From Patescibacteria group bacterium (GTDB lineage Bacteria > Patescibacteriota > Patescibacteriia > 2-12-FULL-60-25), in assembly GCA_031082005.1 (NCBI GenBank), contig JAVHLR010000001.1, positions 563,251-627,250 on the forward strand: a stretch of 64,000 nucleotides of DNA, read 5' to 3'. Positions 1-8,067 of this stretch are shown one piece after another. Made by a program: the position numbers and the translations under genes. The notes below the pieces were generated by a model. That model was not told the origin of the DNA. It did not search any database and was given only the letters and a program-made list of their open reading frames with translations. Position 1 is the first letter of the stretch, and every line of letters begins with the position of its first letter.

Positions 1-2
1 TG

Positions 3-1073
3 CCCAATGGCGTTTCCAATGTGTACCAGACCGCCGGCAACAAACTCGGTGCCACGAATCTGGTCTTGCGCCGCGAGATCCAGACTGGCATCGACCGCGC
101 GTTTTCCCTCGGGAAGCGCGTCCTCGTCCTCTTCATCACGCATGAATCGAAGTCAGAACCCGCGCATGATTCATGCGCTGCTTGGGGGCACGATGGTCGT
201 GCGGCTGACGACAACGCCGTACGGCACGTCGCCCGCATCAATCAGGACTATGTCGATCGCGGTGCTCATCTCGAGGTGGTTCAGCGCCATCTCATCGCCG
301 TCCGTCTCAAGTCGTTCACCGACCTCGAGACGCGCGTCTGGTACGGAGAGAGGTCGTGTGTCGATCCTCTTGATTTCATGCCCTCCGACGGGGTGGAGAT
401 CGACAACGATGAGCTGTCGCGTCGTGTGTTCTCTCGGTTCGCCGAGACGTTCCCGCACGACGATTCGCGTTTCAGCAGCGTCAGTGAGGGGGAGTGGGTC
501 AAGACGCTGCGTCAGATGACGGATATGTTCGTGGCCAATGTCCATTACGCTCGGGACGTGGCCACGGGCAAGGTCAAGCCGACAAAAGCGGGGCACAAGG
601 GCCAGCGCATATTCGTCGGCCGCGGTGCATGGGACGAATTCAGCGAGGTGAATGCGTACTTCAAGGTTTCTGACTTCACCCCCGACATGCTGCGCGAATG
701 CAGGATCTCGGGGAAGTACGTCATGAAGAACGCGATCCTCGGATTGAAGGACAGGGGTGACGGCCGGCTGGTCGTTCCGTTCCACATCAACGTCCCGTAT
801 GACCTGACGCGACCTGGTGACCGCTGCGGATCCATCGCTCACGCCATGGATCTGGCACGTTCCATCAAAAATGATTGGGAAGAGCGTTTGTGTGGCGCCG
901 AACGTGTCCGCTACCTCGCCGAGCTCCTTCAGGCCTTGAAACACGACGGCGTGAACCCGCTGGAATGCCCCAGCTTGGACGCCGTCACGCCCGAGATCCT
1001 TCGTTTCTACATCTCCGTCTCCCCCCGCGAGACCCGCCGTCCCGAACTCGTCGCGACCGGCGCGGATCTCTGA
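3..1073 (+). CDS. Hypothetical protein, 5' end outside window
   Basis: The frame is open from the first bases of the window, so the true start is probably upstream; the first internal ATG is at 21. I do not recognise the family. The visible 350+ residues are soluble, without membrane segments or an obvious catalytic motif. The C-terminal part carries charged helices. The gene is clearly richer in GC than the genes after it, and it is followed by a hairpin (1080-1127). Both traits match the other stand-alone GC-rich genes in this window (16.5, 25.8, 47.9, 52.1, 60.9 kb). It is real by length and codon use; the function is unknown. Confidence 0.7.
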   Translation, partial: PNGVSNVYQTAGNKLGATNLVLRREIQTGIDRAFSLGKRVLVLFITHESKSEPAHDSCAAWGHDGRAADDNAVRHVARINQDYVDRGAHLEVVQRHLIAVRLKSFTDLETRVWYGERSCVDPLDFMPSDGVEIDNDELSRRVFSRFAETFPHDDSRFSSVSEGEWVKTLRQMTDMFVANVHYARDVATGKVKPTKAGHKGQRIFVGRGAWDEFSEVNAYFKVSDFTPDMLRECRISGKYVMKNAILGLKDRGDGRLVVPFHINVPYDLTRPGDRCGSIAHAMDLARSIKNDWEERLCGAERVRYLAELLQALKHDGVNPLECPSLDAVTPEILRFYISVSPRETRRPELVATGADL

Positions 1074-1079
1074 ACTCCA

Positions 1080-1127
1080 CAGCCCTGACTTCACTCGTCC
1101 TCCTCGGACGCCACGAAGCCAGGGCTG
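1080..1127 (+). terminator. Hairpin terminator after the first gene
   Basis: Inverted repeat CAGCCCTG / CAGGGCTG (1080-1087 and 1120-1127) with a smaller nested stem CGTCC/GGACG between the arms. It begins 7 nt after the stop codon. There is only a weak T-tract, so intrinsic termination is inferred. A near-identical outer stem follows the gene ending at 48615. Confidence 0.5.
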
Positions 1128-1176
1128 TTCGCTATGGAAATCAATCAACTTGCTGGTCAATAGAAAATTTGGCGAT

Positions 1177-1182
1177 TATAAT
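1177..1182 (+). promoter_or_regulatory. -10 box (TATAAT) directly before the amidotransferase gene
   Basis: A perfect TATAAT ends 7 nt before the ATG at 1190, which would place the transcription start on or beside the A of the start codon. No convincing -35 box and no Shine-Dalgarno site are seen. It overlaps the alternative ATG at 1181, which argues for the start at 1190. Confidence 0.6.
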
Positions 1183-1189
1183 GTTTGAC

Positions 1190-1771
1190 ATGAAAATTCT
1201 CGTTGTAGATAACGGCACGGCATACCTCCGGGCGCTTTTGCACCAGCTGGAACCGAATGACGTCACTGTCACAACCCGGGACGAGCTGTCTGCTCGAGCG
1301 ATCACTTCTGTCGATGTGATTGTCCTTTCTGGAGGGAGCTCCATGTCGGTCATCGGCCATGAAACAGAATACGGATATGAACTGGGTTTGATTCGAGATG
1401 CGCGAACTCCCATAATCGGCATCTGTCTTGGTTTCGAATTGATAGCACGCGCTTATAAAGCAAAACTGGAGCGCCTTGTGGTAAAAGAAAGAGGTCTGAT
1501 CAGCTTGAAATATTTACAGCCGCATCCGATTTTCCTTGGGGTTCCTGAAACGTGTGTTTTTGAGAGCCACAGGTGGAGGGTGAAAGAGATCTTAAAGCCC
1601 TTGGTCGGATTGGCGAAATCAAAAGATGGGTACGAAATAATTTCCCATGAATCAAAACTCATATTCGGCTTTCAGTTTCATCCGGAGATGTTGCCAGAGG
1701 TTGCCGTCGGGGACGAGATAATGCGAAATTGCCTGAACCTGATAGAGCGCCAGCAGAGCGGTGATGAGTGA
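1190..1771 (+). CDS. Class I glutamine amidotransferase-like protein
   Basis: A 193-residue protein with the class I GATase fold: an oxyanion-type stretch (VIVLSGGSS), the nucleophile elbow GICLG with the catalytic Cys, and the C-terminal FQFHPE carrying His and Glu. The triad is therefore complete. It is a stand-alone amidotransferase domain without a fused synthetase, resembling the small GuaA-type/PuuD-like group. The partner enzyme and real substrate cannot be read from the context, since the next gene is a helicase. Start 1190 is preferred over 1181 because the -10 box covers 1181. Confidence 0.75.
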   Translation: MKILVVDNGTAYLRALLHQLEPNDVTVTTRDELSARAITSVDVIVLSGGSSMSVIGHETEYGYELGLIRDARTPIIGICLGFELIARAYKAKLERLVVKERGLISLKYLQPHPIFLGVPETCVFESHRWRVKEILKPLVGLAKSKDGYEIISHESKLIFGFQFHPEMLPEVAVGDEIMRNCLNLIERQQSGDE

Positions 1772-1819
1772 CCTCGGATTCGGTTGCCTTCTGTCCTCCT
1801 GACAGCTAAACTCGGGCGC

Positions 1820-4800
1820 ATGGATTATCTCGAGAATTTGAATCCTGAACAGCTCAAGGCAGTGACCCACAAGACAGGGCCTTTATTGATCGTCGCTGGC
1901 GCCGGCACAGGTAAGACGATGGTTTTGACCAGGCGCTATCTGCACCTCCTTGACGGTACCTCGTATAGCGTACCTCGTACCTCTCAGGTATCGGACAACC
2001 AAGTACCAAATACCGAACACCAAGTACGTCTCACGCCCGAGAACATCCTCGCCCTTACGTTCACCGAGAAGGCAGCAGGGGAGATGGAGGATCGTATCCT
2101 GCAACTTTTGCCGAACGGTACATATGATTTTTGGATTTCGACCTTTCACGGTTTTTGCCAGCGCATTCTCGAGCAGTATGGTCTGGAGATCGGTTTGCCG
2201 ACGAAGTTCAAATTGCTGAACGAGACTGATGCTTGGCTTTTGCTTAAACGTCACATCACCGAACTTCCGTTGGATTACTATCGTCCTCTTGGGAACCCGA
2301 CGAAGTTCCTTTCCGAGCTCATCAAACATTTCTCTCGTGCCAAAGACGAGGGTATTTCACCCGAAAAATATCTCGAGTTCGCGGAAAATGCCGCGTTGGA
2401 TGGCGACGCGGAGTTCATCACTGGAGAACGCAAACGGCTTAAGGAACTGGCTGACTCATATTTCGCATACCGTCGTATTTTGCGCGAAGAAGGTGCTTTG
2501 GATTTCGGCGATCTGATCGTCGAGACTTTGCGCTTGTTGCGCGAAAGGCCGCGTGTGCTCAAAGAACTAAGGCAACAATTCCGCTACGTCTTGGTCGATG
2601 AATTCCAGGATACGAACTGGGCGCAGTACGACCTGATCAAGCTCTTGTCCGGAGAGGAAGCGACAAAAGCCAATATCACGGTCGTAGGCGACGACGACCA
2701 GTCGATCTACAAATTCCGCGGAGCGTCACTCGCTAATATCCTGCAGTTCAAGGACGACTTTCCGACGGCCGAGACGATCATGCTGGCGCATAATTACCGT
2801 TCACGCCAAGAGGTCTTAGACGCCTCATACGAGAGCATCTGCCTCAATAATCCGAATCGTCTTGAGGTGAAGCTTTCCGCCACGGGTCTGTCTAAAAAAC
2901 TCACCAGCGTTCTTGGTGAGGGAGGCGGTATCGAGGTCATGTGGTACAGATCTTTGGAAGACGAGGCAGAAGCCGTGGCACAAAAAATAATAGAGATAAA
3001 AGCCAGCGACGTCAGTCTGACTTGGAACGATTTTGCCGTGCTGTCACGTTCTAACGACGGTACAGAGCCATTTATACTCGCACTCGAAAGGAATAGCGTA
3101 CCGTTCTACTATTTGGCGATGCGCGGTCTGTACAACAAGCCGCTGATCGTCGATCTGATCGCGCTACTTTCTCTCTTGGACGGTTATCACGAGTCCTCTG
3201 CTGTCTGGCGAGCCATGGCTGCCCCGTGCTATGCATTTCCGGCACAGGAGATCTCGACCTACCTGCAGTACGCCCAACGCAAGGGTTCGTCTCTCTGGCT
3301 CGCCTTGCAAGATGCCCAGTTCTTGATGAACGACAACCCTGATGCCGTAAGGCGCGCCCAAAAGCTGGTCAGCCACATGCAGAACTTGGCCGAGACCGCC
3401 AAGCGTGAAAAACCCCTTAAGGTTTTCCAGCTCCTCTTGGATAAGACCAGCCTCTTGTCATCGATCATGGATTTGCCCGAAAGGGAAAAGATGGAAGCGA
3501 TCGATCTGTTGAATCTCTTCGTCAATCGCATCAAACGCTATGAGCAGTCGGTACATGGCCCCAGTATGCGTGGTTTCCTGGAGGAGTTGCGAGCCGAGAT
3601 AGATAGCGGCGAAGAGGGGGCTCTGCACGCGGATCCCGATCAGGGACCAGAGTTGGTCAAAGTCATGACCGTGCATGCCGCCAAAGGCTTGGAGTTCAAA
3701 TACGTCTTTATCGTTTCGATGGTGGACCAGCGCTTCCCGTCGCGTGCCCGTCGAGAGGCGATTCCTTTGCCTGATGGGCTGGCGAACGAGCGCCTGCCCG
3801 AAGGTGACGTTCATCTCGAAGAGGAGCGCAGGTTGTTTTATGTGGCCGTCACTCGTGCGAAAGAGAAAGCCTTCCTGACCGGCGCGGAGGATTACGGCGG
3901 AACGCGAAAAAAGAAGCCGTCCGCTTTCCTCGGCGAAGTCGGCCATGATATCTCGAAACTCGAAGCCAGAGCGAACAGTGACATGCTGACTCTGACGAGC
4001 GCAAAACAGACGATCGATGCCGAAGATTTCAAGGAGCAGGAGATTTATGCCCTGAAACGGCGCTTCTCGTTCACCCAGCTAGCGGCTTTCCGGAGTTGTC
4101 CGCTGCAGTATAAATTCGCGCACATCTATAAGATACCCATCCTCGGATCCCAACAGAAAAGCTTCGGCCAATCTGTTCACCTTACCTTGCACGACGTCCT
4201 GTCTTTGCACCTCGAGCGCTGTAGGGCGGCACAAGGTGATCTGTTCGGTGGAGCCGAAGGTGCAAGAACCGACAGCATATCTGGTTTTCGCGTCACTCAA
4301 GATGAAGCCCTGCGCATCTATGAAGAGCGTTGGATTGACGAATGGTACGAGAGTCGTGATAGGCACGACGAATTCAAGGCAGTCGGCAAGGACGCCATCC
4401 GGACCATGCATGCCAGGTGGTCGGAGAAGCCGCCTGATGTCATCCAGCTTGAGCAGCCCTTCGACTGGAAACTGGGCGAACATTCGCTCAAAGGGGCTAT
4501 CGACCGAATCGATGTTCTGCCTGCCGGCGGTCACGGAATCTTCGACTACAAGACCAGCCAGCCGAAGAAGGCAGAAGATCTGCAGCGCGAGCAGAAAGAA
4601 CAACTTTGGATTTATCAATTGGCTATGGAAGAGAAGGGGATGGACGTGCGTCATTTGGCCTATATATTCGTTCTCGACGGCAGCGAGGCCGAAGTGGAGA
4701 TATTGCAGGGCGAGAAGCGCGATGCTTTTCGCGAGGAGATCCAGAAGCGCATGCAGGAAATATTGTTATCCCGTTTTGAACCAAAACCCTCGCCATTTAC

Positions 4801-4849
4801 TTGCCGCTATTGCGATTTTCGTAACGTTTGCGAATTCAAACAACTATGA
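1820..4849 (+). CDS. UvrD/PcrA-type helicase fused to a RecB/Cas4-type nuclease
   Basis: About 1009 residues. The N-terminal SF1A helicase has Walker A AGAGTGKT (about 26-33), DEFQDTN (about 260), GDDDQSIYKFRGA (about 290) and VMTVHAAKGLEF. The C-terminal ~260 residues are a PD-(D/E)XK nuclease: CPLQYK near 760, GAIDRIDVL, FDYKTS near 907, and a terminal CRYCDFRNVC. The single upstream Cys plus three terminal Cys resemble the 4Fe-4S cluster of AddB/Cas4 nucleases. This is an AddA/RecB-like helicase-nuclease, probably for double-strand break processing; no AddB partner is visible. Residues about 46-70 are an in-frame repeat insertion (see repeat at 1955). ATG 1820 follows TAAACT by 7 nt. The stop overlaps the next ATG. 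Confidence 0.9.
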   Translation: MDYLENLNPEQLKAVTHKTGPLLIVAGAGTGKTMVLTRRYLHLLDGTSYSVPRTSQVSDNQVPNTEHQVRLTPENILALTFTEKAAGEMEDRILQLLPNGTYDFWISTFHGFCQRILEQYGLEIGLPTKFKLLNETDAWLLLKRHITELPLDYYRPLGNPTKFLSELIKHFSRAKDEGISPEKYLEFAENAALDGDAEFITGERKRLKELADSYFAYRRILREEGALDFGDLIVETLRLLRERPRVLKELRQQFRYVLVDEFQDTNWAQYDLIKLLSGEEATKANITVVGDDDQSIYKFRGASLANILQFKDDFPTAETIMLAHNYRSRQEVLDASYESICLNNPNRLEVKLSATGLSKKLTSVLGEGGGIEVMWYRSLEDEAEAVAQKIIEIKASDVSLTWNDFAVLSRSNDGTEPFILALERNSVPFYYLAMRGLYNKPLIVDLIALLSLLDGYHESSAVWRAMAAPCYAFPAQEISTYLQYAQRKGSSLWLALQDAQFLMNDNPDAVRRAQKLVSHMQNLAETAKREKPLKVFQLLLDKTSLLSSIMDLPEREKMEAIDLLNLFVNRIKRYEQSVHGPSMRGFLEELRAEIDSGEEGALHADPDQGPELVKVMTVHAAKGLEFKYVFIVSMVDQRFPSRARREAIPLPDGLANERLPEGDVHLEEERRLFYVAVTRAKEKAFLTGAEDYGGTRKKKPSAFLGEVGHDISKLEARANSDMLTLTSAKQTIDAEDFKEQEIYALKRRFSFTQLAAFRSCPLQYKFAHIYKIPILGSQQKSFGQSVHLTLHDVLSLHLERCRAAQGDLFGGAEGARTDSISGFRVTQDEALRIYEERWIDEWYESRDRHDEFKAVGKDAIRTMHARWSEKPPDVIQLEQPFDWKLGEHSLKGAIDRIDVLPAGGHGIFDYKTSQPKKAEDLQREQKEQLWIYQLAMEEKGMDVRHLAYIFVLDGSEAEVEILQGEKRDAFREEIQKRMQEILLSRFEPKPSPFTCRYCDFRNVCEFKQL
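1955..2029 (+). repeat. GTAC-rich repeat inserted in frame in the helicase gene
   Basis: A 75-bp stretch built from GTAC motifs spaced by CTC/CAA-type linkers. It encodes a low-complexity peptide (DGTSYSVPRTSQV...) exactly where other UvrD proteins pass from motif I to motif Ia (LTPENILALTF) by a short loop. Its core GCGTACCTCGTAC recurs exactly in the dus gene (62355-62392). Its length is a multiple of three, so the frame is kept. Confidence 0.7.
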
Positions 4850-5151
4850 CGTTCCAGTCGATGCGCAATATCCTGTCGCGTTCCTTGGGGACTGCACAGG
4901 TCTCGCAGGATCTGACCATCGCCGGCATCTTTGAGGCGTCGCGGTTGGTGTTAGCTGCATGTTGGGGAGAGGAACGTGGCGCATGTCTGAAGCCCGTCTC
5001 TTTCAGCGAAGGAAGTCTTAAATTCCAGACCGATTCACCTGCCGCGAAGCAACAGATGAAGCTTGATGAAGTCAGGATCAAGAACGAAATAAATCGTAAG
5101 CTCGGAAGGCTTGAGGTAAAAAAAATCATCGTCGAGACAAAGGGATTTTAG
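4846..5151 (+). CDS. DUF721 / DciA-like protein
   Basis: A 101-residue protein whose ATG overlaps the helicase-nuclease stop (ATGA), implying translational coupling. The pattern of a basic N-terminal helix, a beta segment (FSEGSLKFQTDSPAAKQQM) and IKNEINRKLGRLEVKKIIV matches the DUF721 family. In bacteria that lack DnaC, members (DciA) help load the replicative helicase. Here the role in replication or repair is inferred from family and neighbour only. Confidence 0.65.
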   Translation: MTFQSMRNILSRSLGTAQVSQDLTIAGIFEASRLVLAACWGEERGACLKPVSFSEGSLKFQTDSPAAKQQMKLDEVRIKNEINRKLGRLEVKKIIVETKGF

Positions 5152-5165
5152 GCGAGGTCTTGATG

Positions 5166-5174
5166 TGGTATCAT
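5166..5174 (+). promoter_or_regulatory. Extended -10 promoter, leaderless type
   Basis: TGgTATCAT ends 7 nt before the ATG at 5182. The TGn extension replaces a -35 box, and no Shine-Dalgarno is present. Confidence 0.6.
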
Positions 5175-5181
5175 CTTGTCG

Positions 5182-5571
5182 ATGTCGTATCGTTCGTATC
5201 TGTTCATTATGTTGGCCGGCACCATCGTGGCTTGGTCGGGTTGGATATCGGTGTTGATGCGGATTAACCCGAAGGAAGCCGGGCTGTTGGGTCTGACTTC
5301 ATTTTATGTGACCCTGCTCATGGGTATGGTCGGCCTTGTCACGTTGGTCGAGCTTTTGATCAACGTGCACCTCATGAAGAAAAAGGAGCTGTTGATCCGT
5401 GAAGTCAAGATGGCCTTCAGACACGCGGTTCTGCTCGCTCTGATTTGTGTCCTGTCTTTGATTTTTTCTTCGGTCGGTAAGTTCTCATTTTGGATACTTT
5501 TGGTGTTCATAGCGGTCGCTGCAGGCATTGAATATCTTTTTATGGTCGTTAGCCATTCCTGGCGCGACTAA
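5182..5571 (+). CDS. Small integral membrane protein, unknown
   Basis: A 129-residue protein with about four hydrophobic segments: residues 6-24, 37-60, a positively charged loop KKKELLIREVKM, then two more helices near the end. I do not recognise a family with certainty. It precedes the mreB operon on the same strand but has its own extended -10 box. An upstream TTG in frame (5176) would overlap that box and is rejected as the start. Confidence 0.65.
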   Translation: MSYRSYLFIMLAGTIVAWSGWISVLMRINPKEAGLLGLTSFYVTLLMGMVGLVTLVELLINVHLMKKKELLIREVKMAFRHAVLLALICVLSLIFSSVGKFSFWILLVFIAVAAGIEYLFMVVSHSWRD

Positions 5572-5626
5572 GCATCGGTGAACTCTTGCCTAATATCCGC
5601 CAAGCAGCGTAAGATGTGGCCAGCGT

Positions 5627-6673
5627 ATGTTGCCATCATTTTTCAACCGTTTTTCCAATGATTTAGGAATTGATTTGGGTACCGCGAATACTTTGGTTTT
5701 CGCTAAAGGCAAAGGCATAGTCATACGCGAATCTTCGGTCGTCGCCGTCAATACGCGTACGGGCCAGATAATCGCCGTAGGGGAGGATGCAAAGGATATG
5801 ATCGGCAAGACGCCGCCGCATATCCATGTTTCGCGTCCGTTGCAGCGCGGCATCATCGCTGACTTCGAGGTCACCGAAAAAATGTTGAAGTACTTCATCG
5901 ACAAGATCCAGCGCGAGAGCTCAGCCTTCATGCCACGACCCCGCGTCGTCATCGGAGTACCTCTCAACATCACTGAAGTGGAGCGCAAGGCTGTCGGCGA
6001 CGCTGCGATGTCGGCCGGTGCACGCAAGGTTTTTATTGTCGAGGAGCCTGTCGCTTCAGCGGTCGGCATCGGCCTTCCGATCTCCGATCCAGTGGGAAAC
6101 ATGATAGTGGATTTCGGAGGAGGCACCACGGAAATCGCCGTCATCTCGTTGAATGGCGTCGTGACGGCCAAATCCATCCCCATCGCCGGCGACGAATTGA
6201 ATAAGAACATCATCCAATATGCTCGCGATGTATTCAATATGTTGTTGGGCGAACGCGTAGCTGAAGATGTGAAGATAGCTGCCGGTTCAGCCATCGCCCT
6301 GCAAGATAAGATTGAGGTCCCATTGCGTGGTCGCGATCTGCTTTCAGGTTTACCGCGCGAAATAATCGTGAACGACGGTCAAATCCGCGAGGCGCTATCG
6401 CGTTCCATAAAGGCGAACATAGAACACATTAAGTCCATCCTAGAGGTCACTCCGCCTGAACTGGTCGCTGATATCTATCGACGAGGAATCTTTTTGACAG
6501 GTGGAGGCGCATTGTTGCGCGGCATAGATCGTGCTATCGCAGAAGGTACTGGTTTGCCGGTAAAAGTTGCGGATGACGCCATGACCTCGGTCGCTCGGGG
6601 AGCCGGAGCGTTGCTCGAGAATGAGGCATTATTGAACGACGTAGCGCTTCCGGCATCTGATCCGATGTCCTAA
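5627..6673 (+). CDS. mreB: Rod shape-determining protein MreB
   Basis: A 348-residue actin-family ATPase that polymerises under the membrane and directs lateral wall synthesis. Visible motifs are phosphate-1 GIDLGTANT (14-22), phosphate-2 MIVDFGGGTTEIAVIS, the adenosine motif GIFLTGGGALLRGID, and the family signature RPLQRGIIADFEVTEKML. Length is normal. It starts an mreB-mreC-mreD-PBP2 run in the classical order, so this small-genome cell has kept an elongasome. Confidence 0.97.
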   Translation: MLPSFFNRFSNDLGIDLGTANTLVFAKGKGIVIRESSVVAVNTRTGQIIAVGEDAKDMIGKTPPHIHVSRPLQRGIIADFEVTEKMLKYFIDKIQRESSAFMPRPRVVIGVPLNITEVERKAVGDAAMSAGARKVFIVEEPVASAVGIGLPISDPVGNMIVDFGGGTTEIAVISLNGVVTAKSIPIAGDELNKNIIQYARDVFNMLLGERVAEDVKIAAGSAIALQDKIEVPLRGRDLLSGLPREIIVNDGQIREALSRSIKANIEHIKSILEVTPPELVADIYRRGIFLTGGGALLRGIDRAIAEGTGLPVKVADDAMTSVARGAGALLENEALLNDVALPASDPMS

Positions 6674-6748
6674 AGAAGATTCGTCGTTTTTAATCCCGAT
6701 GCCCGTATCCTGACGACGCATCAATTCCTCAACCGATAGAGGATCCAT

Positions 6749-7558
6749 ATGAAACGACGCTTACCGATTTACATATTCATCATCGGAGCCATGGTTGTGG
6801 CTTCCGTCCTTTACGGTACTGGCATACTTGGCTTCCTGAACGATTCGATGAGGTATCTTTCATTACCGTTCGCGAGATTCGCTGCGGCAGTAGGCTTTGA
6901 AGTCTCTGACGCCACGCGACAGGAAAGCGTCGGGGAACTACGGGTTAAGGCGAAGGATCTGGAGGATAGGCTAGCCGCGATGAGCGTAGATTATGTGAAG
7001 TTGCGCGGTCTGGAGGAGGAGAACCGTTTGTTGCGCGAAACCGCAAAGTTCTTATCGACTTCGGGATACGACTACGTCGGAACTCGCGTGATCGGCCGTA
7101 AGATGGATGCCCATACTGCGACCATCCTGATCGATCGCGGCACCAAGGACGGACTCGAGAAAGGTATGGCTGTCATCGCGGGAGATGGCATCATGGTGGG
7201 TAAGATCATCAGCTTGAGCGAACGTGTCTCTACGGTCATGTTGATCACGGATGAACGCAGCCGGATCGCCGTATCTCCAGCCGGGGCGCATAAGCTCTTC
7301 GGTCTTATCCAAGGAGCGGGCAACGGGGTGGCGCAGCTCACTTTGGTACCGCAAGGCGAGAAGCTCGAACGCAACGACATCGTAGTGACCGCGGGAACGG
7401 AGGATAGGGTGCCCGCAAACCTGGCTCTTGCCCTGGTCGATAGCATCGATAGTCGCCCGACCGAAGCATTCAAGAGCGCCGCGATACTTCCTCTGGTGCG
7501 CCCCGACACCCTGAACATGGTGGTTGTCTTGAGGCCGTCTGCACTAAGCCCGGAATGA
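6749..7558 (+). CDS. mreC: Rod shape-determining protein MreC
   Basis: A 269-residue protein. One N-terminal transmembrane helix (5-24) is followed by a coiled coil (about 60-95, RVKAKDLEDRL...LEEENRLLRE) and the MreC beta-barrel region with GTRVIGRK, TILIDRGTKDGLEKGMAV and DERSRIAV. It bridges cytoplasmic MreB to periplasmic or exterior wall enzymes. A Shine-Dalgarno-like GAGG lies 6 nt before the ATG. It sits 75 bp after mreB. Confidence 0.93.
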   Translation: MKRRLPIYIFIIGAMVVASVLYGTGILGFLNDSMRYLSLPFARFAAAVGFEVSDATRQESVGELRVKAKDLEDRLAAMSVDYVKLRGLEEENRLLRETAKFLSTSGYDYVGTRVIGRKMDAHTATILIDRGTKDGLEKGMAVIAGDGIMVGKIISLSERVSTVMLITDERSRIAVSPAGAHKLFGLIQGAGNGVAQLTLVPQGEKLERNDIVVTAGTEDRVPANLALALVDSIDSRPTEAFKSAAILPLVRPDTLNMVVVLRPSALSPE

Positions 7559-7559
7559 T

Positions 7560-8066
7560 ATGGTATTCAAGTGGTCATTCATCGTAATTTTGGGTTTTGC
7601 TATCGGGCTGTATGAAGCGACGATTCGGACTTTTTTGCCTATCCCGCTGCACTATCTGACTTTGCTGATGCCACTGTTGGTGTTGTTCGTGGTCATCGAA
7701 CGTACGCCGTATGCCTATGTTTTGGCGATTTCCTCCGGCTTGGTCATGGATTTGTATTCGATAGAATGTTCAGGACTATATTTTTGGCGCTTGCTTCTGA
7801 TGGTAGCCATCCTGGATGCTACCGCAAAATTCATTTTGACGAATCGTTCGATCTACGCGACATCGGCGCTGATGGTCCTGTCCGGCATGCTGGATTTCGT
7901 CTTTTCTTTTTCTGTCGGCGCATTTTTCAGATGGTATCTTGCATGCCCCCAAACGGCTCTAGTCTGGCGCGATATCGGGTTGACTCTGGCCCTTGAAGTC
8001 GCTGTCTGTGGCGCGTTATTTTTCATCGGGGTCAGGGTGTTCAAGCGCCTGACAGGAGTCAGATGA
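7560..8066 (+). CDS. mreD: Rod shape-determining protein MreD-like
   Basis: A 168-residue, very hydrophobic protein with five or six predicted membrane helices, in the standard position between mreC and the class B PBP. The junctions on both sides are the same TGATATG arrangement, with the stop codon one base before the ATG, so the three genes should be translationally coupled. MreD is poorly conserved in sequence, so the call rests on topology and position. Confidence 0.85.
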   Translation: MVFKWSFIVILGFAIGLYEATIRTFLPIPLHYLTLLMPLLVLFVVIERTPYAYVLAISSGLVMDLYSIECSGLYFWRLLLMVAILDATAKFILTNRSIYATSALMVLSGMLDFVFSFSVGAFFRWYLACPQTALVWRDIGLTLALEVAVCGALFFIGVRVFKRLTGVR

Positions 8067-8067
8067 T

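Noticed and set aside
171-1160. Long minus-strand open frame (329 codons) opposite the first gene
   Set aside because: It is the antisense shadow of the GC-rich + gene: low-complexity, no promoter, no ribosome site and no recognisable domain. Similar shadows opposite dnaG, uvrB and rpoD were also dropped.
6674-6748. Terminator between mreB and mreC
   Set aside because: CGTCG/CGACG can pair across the gap, but the arms are short and far apart with no T-tract; read-through in the operon is more likely.
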